Shown in pieces: positions 7,943-12,893 of a stretch of DNA of 12,893 nt; the first letter of the stretch is position 1; each line of letters begins with the position of its first letter. The translations under genes and the position numbers were made by a program. The notes under the pieces are model-generated. The model ran no database searches. It worked only from the letters and a program-made list of their open reading frames with translations, and had not been told where the DNA came from. The DNA is from Alphaproteobacteria bacterium (GTDB lineage Bacteria > Pseudomonadota > Alphaproteobacteria > Rhodobacterales > Rhodobacteraceae), in contig RFIR01000050.1 of assembly GCA_003695135.1 (NCBI GenBank), forward strand, positions 1 to 12,893. Direction: 5' to 3'.

Positions 7943-8286
7943 TCACTGGTTGTGACGAGGCGGTGTTCGGGCCGTGCCGCGGAAACGAAATGCGTCTTCG
8001 ATGACCGCGCCCCTTCGCGCAGGGGCCGTTTGACGGGCGCGATGCCGCCCGCCTCGCGGATGCCGTCGCGCATGCGTCGTGCAAGCTCCAGAGGGATGCG
8101 GTTGCAAGGGTTGATCTCGCTGCCGCTTTTGGCGATGCCGAGGACCGGCCTGCCCGAGCGCAGCTCTTCCGGCGTCAGCCCGCAGGTCAGGATCCGTTCG
8201 GGATGCAGCGCGCTCATGTCGAGCCGCGCGGGATCGTCGAACCAGTCCCTCGCGCGCAAGTGCCGGTTTTCTGCCCTCTCGCTCAT
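7943..8286 (-). pseudogene. IlvD/Edd-family sugar-acid dehydratase (xylonate-dehydratase-like), interior deleted
   Basis: The ATG at 8286 follows AGGAGG by six bases and overlaps the upstream gene's stop (ATGA). The first ~82 residues are the start of an IlvD/Edd dehydratase of the XylD/arabinonate-dehydratase branch: RARDWFDDPARLDMSALHPER, GLTPEELRSGRPVLGIAKSG, then SEINPCNRIPLELARRMRDG and IREAGGI, including the first iron-sulphur cysteine (61). Family sequence then ceases. In another frame (plus-strand positions ~8040 to 7943), GAVIEDAFRF and RGTARTPPRHNQ before TGA 7945-7943 match the family's C-terminus (G-x-V-[LI]-E-x-A ... PRHNH). Family members are near 590 residues, so about 480 codons are gone and the frame is broken. 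The other cluster cysteines and the active site are lost. In-frame translation actually continues as unrelated residues to TGA 7848-7846. Confidence 0.8.
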
Positions 8287-9167
8287 GCCGCGCCTCCTGC
8301 CCTGTCGCCGGCCGGTTCGCCTTCGATGGCCAGGATGAGGCCCGAGTGATCGACATCGCCATGGCACCCGAGGAGCCTGGCGAACAGATGTTCCACCACG
8401 GTGGAAAGCGGCAGATCGAGGCCCAGCGACGCCGCGTGACGCAAGGCGTTTTGGAGATCCTTCAAATGCGTGCTCGACCTGCCACGCGGTTCGAAATCGC
8501 CCGCAATCATCCGCGGCCCATAGCGCTCCAGCACGGTGCTGGCCGCCAGCCCTCCGCCGATCGCATCGACCAGCCCTGCCAGATCGACGCCACCGGCGCG
8601 GGCCAGCGCCAGCCCCTCGGCCACGCCGCCGATGGTCAGCGCGACGATGACCTGATTGGCGAGCTTGGCCACCTGTCCCGCACCCGAAGGGCCCAGATGT
8701 ACCGCGCGCCCGAGAGCCGCGAAAACGGGCTGCGCGCGCGAGAAATCCTCTGCGGCACCACCGGCCATGATCGCCAGCGTTCCGGCTTCGGCCCCCGCTG
8801 TGCCGCCCGAGACCGGGGCATCGAGGTGGCGCAGACCCATCCCCGCGAGTCGGCGGGCGTGGTCCCGCGCCTCGTCGAGCGCGATGGAGCTCATGTCGAC
8901 AATCAGCGTTCCGGGGCGCATGGCCCGCGCCGCACCGCGAGAGAACAGGACCTCCGCCACCGCCGCGCCATCGGTCAGCATGGTGATCAAGATTTCTGCA
9001 TCCGCCACCGACTGCTCGGGCCGCTCGGCAATTGCAATCCCGGCCAGATCACCGCGGTGCTGCACCGGGCTGCGGTTCCAGGCGCTGACGGTACCGAAGG
9101 CGGCCGCCAGTCGCCGTGCCATGGGGCGCCCCATCAGGCCGAGCCCGAGTATCGCAACCCGGACCAT
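8283..9167 (-). CDS. 2-hydroxy-3-oxopropionate (tartronate semialdehyde) reductase-like, GarR family
   Basis: A 294-residue enzyme of the 3-hydroxyisobutyrate dehydrogenase family. In GarR it reduces tartronate semialdehyde to D-glycerate with NAD(P)H. Visible: Rossmann motif ILGLGLMGRPMA (Gly8-Gly13), substrate motif DAPVSGGTAGAEAGTL (117-131), catalytic region GPSGAGQVAKLANQVIVAL (Lys168, Asn171), GGGLAASTVL and THLKDLQNAL, all close to GarR. The start is taken as ATG 9167 because AGGAGG lies six bases upstream and the ATG overlaps the ancestral stop of the preceding gene as TGATG; GTG at 9170 is too close to the ribosome binding site. Its end overlaps the dehydratase start by four bases. 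With garD it fits galactarate breakdown. A different beta-hydroxyacid dehydrogenase specificity remains possible. Confidence 0.88.
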   Translation of the reverse strand: MVRVAILGLGLMGRPMARRLAAAFGTVSAWNRSPVQHRGDLAGIAIAERPEQSVADAEILITMLTDGAAVAEVLFSRGAARAMRPGTLIVDMSSIALDEARDHARRLAGMGLRHLDAPVSGGTAGAEAGTLAIMAGGAAEDFSRAQPVFAALGRAVHLGPSGAGQVAKLANQVIVALTIGGVAEGLALARAGGVDLAGLVDAIGGGLAASTVLERYGPRMIAGDFEPRGRSSTHLKDLQNALRHAASLGLDLPLSTVVEHLFARLLGCHGDVDHSGLILAIEGEPAGDRAGGAA

Positions 9168-10105
9168 CACCTGCCTCCTCGCGCGACGGAGCGTTTGTGC
9201 GCGATCAGCTCCATCAGGCGCCGGTCGCGCCAGCGTTGACGCTAGGGCATGGCGTCCAGCGGCAGTTGCGCGCGGCGTTCCTGCTCGAGCCGGTCGAGCA
9301 GCGCGCCGCCCCAGGGAACCGGGTGCTGATCCTTCGCAATCCGCTCATAGGCGGGACCGTAACGCGCGACATAGTCCCGGATACCGCCCGGCGCATTCAG
9401 ATCGATGGTCTCGAAAGGCCCCATGAAGGACCAGCGCAGGCCCAGCCCGTCGCGCATGCCGATGTCGATATCCTCGGCGCTGGCATAACCCTCGGCCACC
9501 AGGCGGAAGGCCTCGTGCAGCAACGCGCCCTGAAGGCAGTTCATCACGAAACCTTCGGCCTCATTCTTCATCACGATGGGGGATTGCCCGCAGTCGCGCA
9601 TCAGCGCGGCGGTGCGCTCCACGGCCTCGACCCCGGTCCAGGGGGCGGGGACGATCTCGACCGCGGGAATCAGAAAGGGCGGGTTGATGGGATGGACGAC
9701 AAGGCAACGGTGACGACCCGGCAGCCCCTCGGTGAAGCGCGAGGGCAGGATCGCGGATGTGGAACTGGCGATGACGGCCTCGGGGTCGGCGGCAGCATCG
9801 AGCGCGGCGAACACGGCGCGTTTGGTCTCGACCGACTCGGGCGTGCATTCCTGAACGTGGCGGGCCCATTCAACCGCCCCGGCGAGATCGGGCACAGCGC
9901 GGATGCGGGCGCACAGATCAGCAGGCGCCAGCCCGCCGAGCAGATCGCTGCGTTCCAGATCGGCGGCCAGCGCGGCAATCTCGTTCAGTGCGGCTGCACC
10001 GGCCTCGGGGAGGTTGTCATGGAGGCGCACCTCGTGACCCGCGCGTGCGAATGAAATCGCCCAGCCGCGCCCCACGATTCCCGCCCCGATAACAGCAATC
10101 GCCAT
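9167..10105 (-). pseudogene. L-gulonate 3-dehydrogenase-like (3-hydroxyacyl-CoA dehydrogenase family), C-terminus cut by TAG
   Basis: The 3-hydroxyacyl-CoA dehydrogenase fold in the lambda-crystallin/L-gulonate 3-dehydrogenase branch oxidises L-gulonate or related acids with NAD. Visible: VIGAGIVGRGWA (Rossmann, 5-16), SSTSAI (114-119), HPINPPFLIPAVEIV (138-152), KNEAEGFVMNCLQGALL (180-196) and the domain-2 motif LGLRWSFMGPFETIDLN. Translation stops at TAG 9244-9242 after 287 residues. The same frame continues RQRWRDRRLMELIAHKR and then ...GGR to TGA 9169-9167, giving the usual ~312 residues; 'WRDRRLM.LIAHKR' is the family's normal tail. Also odd: Cys191 stands where relatives have Arg in 'NRLQ' (one C-to-T change from CGC). 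Loss of the last 24 residues may or may not abolish activity. It is the first gene of the operon; ATG 10105 follows GGGAGAG. Confidence 0.85.
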
Positions 10106-10165
10106 TCGCGCAACTCTCCCGCGCTTGCGATCCGGATTTGCCAGCGGACCACCGGGTGGATTGGC

Positions 10166-10181
10166 TTACCTATTAGACCAG
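10166..10181 (-). promoter_or_regulatory. NanR-like operator, site A (minus operon)
   Basis: On the minus strand it reads CTGGTCTAATAGGTAA. It shares 12 of its first 14 bases with site B and has the GGT...AGGT direct-repeat layout (9 bp apart) of E. coli NanR operators (TGGTATAACAGGTATA as I recall it). It starts at the end of the candidate -10 and covers the expected transcription start, a repressing position. The regulator encoded at 11286-12011 is NanR-like. Confidence 0.6.
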
Positions 10182-10387
10182 TTACATTGCGAGGTTTTCA
10201 CCTATCAAGCCGGGAGAACCGCATCATTTCAGGCAGACTCTCCGTTTCACTCGGCAGCCAGGGTTCTGCCCCTGATTAACACATTGATATTGCATTATTA
10301 ATAAGGGAAACCGCAAGAAGGCATGCAAGGTGCACGTGCCAATCGCCCATGGCGGACAGCTTTACAAGCCCCCAGCCTATACCTAAT

Positions 10388-10403
10388 CTGGTCTGAAAGG
10401 TTT
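10388..10403 (+). promoter_or_regulatory. NanR-like operator, site B (plus operon)
   Basis: It reads CTGGTCTGAAAGGTTT on the plus strand, oriented toward the isomerase gene, 66 bp before its ATG and just after the weak candidate -10. Together with site A it forms an inverted pair about 220 bp apart, so each copy faces the operon it would control. Confidence 0.6.
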
Positions 10404-10469
10404 CCGGAAGATTCCTAGCCGGACAGTACGCCATCGCATTGCCAGAACAACCGAAAGCGACATCATCGG

Positions 10470-11252
10470 ATGCCCAGATTTGCCGCGAACCTCTCGATGC
10501 TCTTCCCGGAAAGCGCATTTCTCGACCGGTTTGCCCGCGCTGCGGAAGCCGGGTTTTCCGCGGTGGAATTCCTGTTCCCCTACGATCACGACCCGGCGCT
10601 GCTCGCCTCGCGTCGGGCCGGGAACGGGCTCGAGCTCGTGCTTTTCAATGCGCCTCCGGGCGACTGGCAGGCGGGCGATCGTGGCCTCGCCTGCCTGCCG
10701 GAGCGAATCCCGGAATTCCGCGACAGCATCGAGGTCGCGCTTGATTACGCGAGCGCGCTGGGTTGTCCGCGCCTTCATGTGATGGCCGGAATCACGACCG
10801 GACGCAGGGACAAGGATGCCCTGCGCCAGACCTATGTCGACAACCTGCGCCATGCGGCTGACCGGGCGGCATCCGCAGGCATCACTGTGCTGATCGAGCC
10901 ACTGAACCCGTTCGACATGCCCGGTTACTACCTCAACGAGGTGGCGACGGCGCGCGAGGTGATTGCCGCCGTGGGCCGCCCGAACCTGAAGTTGCAGGCA
11001 GACATCTATCACCTTCAGCGCATCCAGGGCGAACTGGCCAATACGCTGGAGCGCAACCGCGACATCATCGGCCATGTGCAGATCGCCGACACGCCGGGCC
11101 GCCACGAACCCGGAACCGGGGAGATCAACTATCCATTTCTGTTCGCCACCCTTGACCGGCTGGGCTATGACGGCTGGGTCGGCTGCGAATACAGGCCCGC
11201 GATCGGCGACGGTCTGGACTGGTTTCGCTGCGCGAACGCCAGGGACGGTTAG
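10470..11252 (+). CDS. otnI: 2-oxo-tetronate / hydroxypyruvate isomerase (OtnI/Hyi family)
   Basis: A cytoplasmic TIM-barrel isomerase of 260 residues, the usual length for Hyi/OtnI. Hyi interconverts hydroxypyruvate and tartronate semialdehyde; OtnI acts on 2-oxo-tetronate in four-carbon acid catabolism. MPRFAANLSMLF is the standard family start. Metal and catalytic positions fall where E. coli Hyi has them: Glu143 (LIEPLN), Asp178 (ADIYHLQR), Gln204 (HVQIADTPGRHEPGTGEINY) and Glu240 (GCEYRP). The ATG at 10470 has only a poor ribosome binding site (CGAAAGCG further upstream). The stop is TAG. It is transcribed away from the damaged operon and 33 bp before the regulator. Tartronate semialdehyde links it to the GarR-like reductase. 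Sequence alone does not separate Hyi from OtnI activity. Confidence 0.9.
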   Translation: MPRFAANLSMLFPESAFLDRFARAAEAGFSAVEFLFPYDHDPALLASRRAGNGLELVLFNAPPGDWQAGDRGLACLPERIPEFRDSIEVALDYASALGCPRLHVMAGITTGRRDKDALRQTYVDNLRHAADRAASAGITVLIEPLNPFDMPGYYLNEVATAREVIAAVGRPNLKLQADIYHLQRIQGELANTLERNRDIIGHVQIADTPGRHEPGTGEINYPFLFATLDRLGYDGWVGCEYRPAIGDGLDWFRCANARDG

Positions 11253-11285
11253 TCGGGCCGCAACATAAAGGAGAAGCAACTGAAG

Positions 11286-12011
11286 ATGGCGCGCAACGGA
11301 ATCCGCCGCAGGAAGCTTTACGAGGATATCGCCTCCGAACTGGAGCGGAAGATCCACGCAGGCGAATTCGCGCCTGGCGACCATCTTCCGTCCGAACGCC
11401 GGCTGATGGAGGAGTTCGGCGTCGGTCGCCCGGCGGTGCGCGAGGCGCTGTTTGCACTGCGCAAGATGGGCCTCGTTTCGGTCAAGAGCGGCGAGCCGGC
11501 GCGCGTGACGCTGCCCACACCCGAGATCCTGATCGAGGAGCTGTCCGGCGCTGCCCGGTCAGTGATGGCAACCAGGGACGGCGTACGCATGTTTCAGGAG
11601 GCCCGGGTTCTGCTGGAGGTGGCGCTGGTTCGCAACGCCGCCGCCAACGCCCGCGCCGAAGACATCGCCGAGTTGCGCGAGGCGCTCGATACCAACCGCG
11701 TCTCGGTCAACGACCGGCGAAAGTTCAACGAGACCGACAACGCCTTTCACGCCCGCATCGCCGCAATCGCCCGCAACCCGGTCGTGGACGCGGCATATAG
11801 CGGCCTGTCGGAATGGTTGTTCGAACAGCGCCAGATCGCGATGCTGTATCCCGGATCTCCCCAAAAGGCGGTCGAGGCCCATGGCCGCATCTTCGAGGCG
11901 ATTGCCGCGGCGGACAGCGATGCCGCCGAAGCCGCGATGCGCAACCATCTGACGGATGTGATCGAACAATACTGGGCCGTTTGGGACGCGCGCCTGTCAC
12001 AACCCGGCTGA
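11286..12011 (+). CDS. GntR-family transcriptional regulator, FCD subfamily, NanR-like
   Basis: A DNA-binding regulator of 241 residues. A winged-helix GntR domain occupies about 10-75 (KLYEDIASELERKIHAGEF, LPSERRLMEEFGVGRPAVRE, ALFALRKMGLVSVKSGEPAR). A helical FCD sensor domain occupies about 100-232, with the metal-site pattern Asp151-x3-His155, His199 and His221. The GEPARVTLP...EELSGAA linker and the overall match are closest to E. coli NanR. Expected behaviour: a repressor released by a sugar-acid or pathway intermediate. Sites A and B in the divergent region and site C downstream are its likely targets, giving autoregulation. The ATG at 11286 lies 12 bases after AAAGGAG; an upstream CTG at 11280 would have tighter spacing but is not needed. 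It probably shares a transcript with the isomerase. Confidence 0.92.
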   Translation: MARNGIRRRKLYEDIASELERKIHAGEFAPGDHLPSERRLMEEFGVGRPAVREALFALRKMGLVSVKSGEPARVTLPTPEILIEELSGAARSVMATRDGVRMFQEARVLLEVALVRNAAANARAEDIAELREALDTNRVSVNDRRKFNETDNAFHARIAAIARNPVVDAAYSGLSEWLFEQRQIAMLYPGSPQKAVEAHGRIFEAIAAADSDAAEAAMRNHLTDVIEQYWAVWDARLSQPG

Positions 12012-12060
12012 TCGCTTGCCGAATGCCCGAATTCACCACCCGCGACGCCGCGATTGCGGC

Positions 12061-12089
12061 TTGACACTGGCCGCCCCACCGTCATCAAT
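12061..12089 (+). promoter_or_regulatory. Possible promoter upstream of the acetamidase-family gene
   Basis: A perfect -35 TTGACA (12061-12066) lies 50 bp after the regulator stop. The best -10 at 17 bp spacing is ATCAAT (12084-12089), which is poor. Site C directly follows. Offered as a candidate only. Confidence 0.3.
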
Positions 12090-12090
12090 T

Positions 12091-12104
12091 TGGTATGACA
12101 GCGA
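12091..12104 (+). promoter_or_regulatory. NanR-like operator, site C (weaker)
   Basis: TGGTATGACAGCGA matches the first half of sites A and B (TGGTNTNANAG) and is nearer to the classic NanR half-site TGGTATAACAGG. The second GGT is replaced by GCG. It lies between the regulator and the acetamidase-family gene, suggesting shared control. Confidence 0.4.
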
Positions 12105-12167
12105 GACCAAGATGCGGCACCAGTCACAGGCGCCAGGCGGTGCCGCGGCACCCGGAGGAGAGCCGAC

Positions 12168-12893
12168 ATGCACCTGCCATTCGAGGAATCGGCCTGGCTG
12201 ACGCATTCGATCATGTGCCGGCGGGGGGGTGCCGGCGGGCGCGTCGGGCGCAGCCACCGGCTGGATGAAGCCGCCCAGGGCGCGTTCAAATACACGCTCG
12301 GCCCCTATGACGACCCTGTCCTTGAGGTCGCGCCGGGCGACCGCATCTCGGTCGAAACGCTCGACGCCTTCGGCGGCAGGATACGGTCGGAAGCCGACCG
12401 GCCATCGGACATCCTCGAAATGCCCTTCGGCAACCCGCAAAACGGCCCGATCCGCGTCGAGGGCGCCCGAAAGGGCGACGTTCTGGCGGTCTATGTCGAA
12501 CGCATCGTCCCGCGCGGGGACCAGCCCCGGGGCACCACCTGCCTGATCCACGAACTTGGCGGTCTTGTCGGTACGGATCTGACGGCGATGCTGAACGATC
12601 CGCTGCCCGAAAGGGTGCGCAAGGTGAATGTCGATGCCGACTGGGTCTACTGGAGCGACCGGTTGCGGCTGCCCTACGAGCCCTTCATCGGCACCATCGG
12701 CCTGTCGCCGCAGATCGACTCGATCAGCTCGCTGGTGCCGGCCAGCCATGGCGGCAACATGGACCTGCCCGAAACCCGTCCCGGCAATGTCATCTATCTG
12801 CCGGTGCGTGCCGAGGGCGCCTATCTGTTCCTCGGCGACGTGCATGCCACGCAGGGCGACGGCGAGCTGTCGGGCAACGCCATCGAACATGCC
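12168..12893 (+). CDS. Acetamidase/formamidase family protein (partial, runs off the right edge)
   Basis: The first 242 residues are present and the frame is open to the window end. Family features: FKYTLGPYDDPVLEVAPGD followed by RISVETLDAFGG, EMPFGNPQNGPIRVEGARKG, HGGNMDLPE, and the metal-site region FLGDVHATQGDGELSGNAIEH, typical of acetamidase/formamidase proteins, which hydrolyse short amides to acid and ammonia. The ATG at 12168 is chosen because GGAGGAG lies seven bases upstream. The first ~37 residues (MHLPFEESAWLTHSIMCRRG...) precede the conserved part and look less like relatives, so an internal start such as the ATG at 12213 cannot be excluded. It follows the regulator by 156 bp with site C in between. 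Its role beside a sugar-acid operon is unclear. Confidence 0.9.
   Translation, partial: MHLPFEESAWLTHSIMCRRGGAGGRVGRSHRLDEAAQGAFKYTLGPYDDPVLEVAPGDRISVETLDAFGGRIRSEADRPSDILEMPFGNPQNGPIRVEGARKGDVLAVYVERIVPRGDQPRGTTCLIHELGGLVGTDLTAMLNDPLPERVRKVNVDADWVYWSDRLRLPYEPFIGTIGLSPQIDSISSLVPASHGGNMDLPETRPGNVIYLPVRAEGAYLFLGDVHATQGDGELSGNAIEHA

Larger units (their letters stand above)
10106..10469. promoter_or_regulatory. Divergent promoter region between the two operons
   Basis: This 364-bp gap holds no gene and must drive both arms. For the minus operon a plausible promoter is TTGATA (10208-10203), a 16-bp spacer and TGTAAC (10186-10181). For the plus operon the best I can offer is TTTACA (10361-10366), 15 bp and CCTAAT (10382-10387), which is weak. 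Each candidate lies immediately upstream of one of two matching operator-like sites. An unusually AT-rich block (about 10273-10306) with the palindrome TTATTAATAA (10295-10304) sits in the middle. AGGTTTTCACCT (about 10192-10203) is an additional dyad. Confidence 0.65.

Noticed and set aside
5082..9244. TAG or TGA recoded as a sense codon, or programmed readthrough
   Set aside because: TAG and TGA are also the normal ends of neighbouring intact genes (lactonase, garD, binding protein and isomerase end in TAG; others in TGA), and the dehydratase deletion cannot be explained by recoding.
8346..10054. Two plus-strand open frames of about 300 codons
   Set aside because: Antisense shadows of the GarR-like and gulonate dehydrogenase genes.
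11280..11285. CTG at 11280 as the regulator's start
   Set aside because: Spacing to AAAGGAG is better, but CTG starts are rare and the ATG two codons later is adequate.
10383..11384. A 333-codon minus-strand open frame
   Set aside because: Antisense to the OtnI/Hyi gene, whose catalytic residues are all in place.
12033..12890. A 285-codon minus-strand open frame
   Set aside because: Antisense to the acetamidase-family gene, whose plus-strand frame shows family motifs and a strong ribosome binding site.

Overview
The window is GC-rich DNA with strong AGGAGG-type ribosome binding sites and tightly coupled TGATG/ATGA gene junctions. The polyol-type (SmoE/F/G/K-like) ABC transporter and the overall look suggest an alphaproteobacterium, probably Rhodobacterales. 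That assignment is inference; no rRNA or tRNA is present to fix it.

Layout. At the left edge (1-53, minus) is the start of a small helix-turn-helix gene that runs out of the window, followed by about 440 bp without a gene. From 10105 down to 495 a long minus-strand operon for sugar-acid or polyol uptake and catabolism reads, in order of transcription: L-gulonate 3-dehydrogenase-like protein, tartronate-semialdehyde reductase (GarR-like), an IlvD/Edd-type sugar-acid dehydratase, ABC ATPase, ABC solute-binding protein, two ABC permeases, galactarate dehydratase (GarD) and an SMP-30/gluconolactonase-family lactonase. A 364-bp divergent promoter region (10106-10469) separates it from a plus-strand group: 2-oxo-tetronate/hydroxypyruvate isomerase (OtnI/Hyi), a NanR-type GntR/FCD regulator, and an acetamidase/formamidase-family gene cut by the right edge.

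How the genes fit together. The transporter would import an aldonic/aldaric acid or polyol. Lactonase, dehydrogenase and dehydratases would convert it to keto-deoxy sugar acids. GarD plus the GarR-like reductase and the Hyi/OtnI isomerase match the galactarate to tartronate semialdehyde to glycerate route, although the aldolase that should link them is absent here. The regulator probably controls both arms: near-identical NanR-like sites (CTGGTCTAATAGGTAA and CTGGTCTGAAAGGTTT) flank the divergent region, and a third, weaker one lies before the acetamidase.

Most unusual feature. The minus-strand operon appears to be decaying, or else locally mis-sequenced. Three genes carry single in-frame nonsense codons with clear family sequence continuing beyond them: permease TGA 5082-5084, ATPase TAG 7322-7324 and gulonate dehydrogenase TAG 9242-9244. 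The dehydratase keeps only its first ~82 residues and its last ~25, in different frames, so it has lost roughly 1.4 kb. Two further gaps (7847-7942 and 3042-3465) look like places where more genes may have collapsed. GarD, the lactonase, the GarR-like reductase, the solute-binding protein, one permease and the plus-strand genes look intact.
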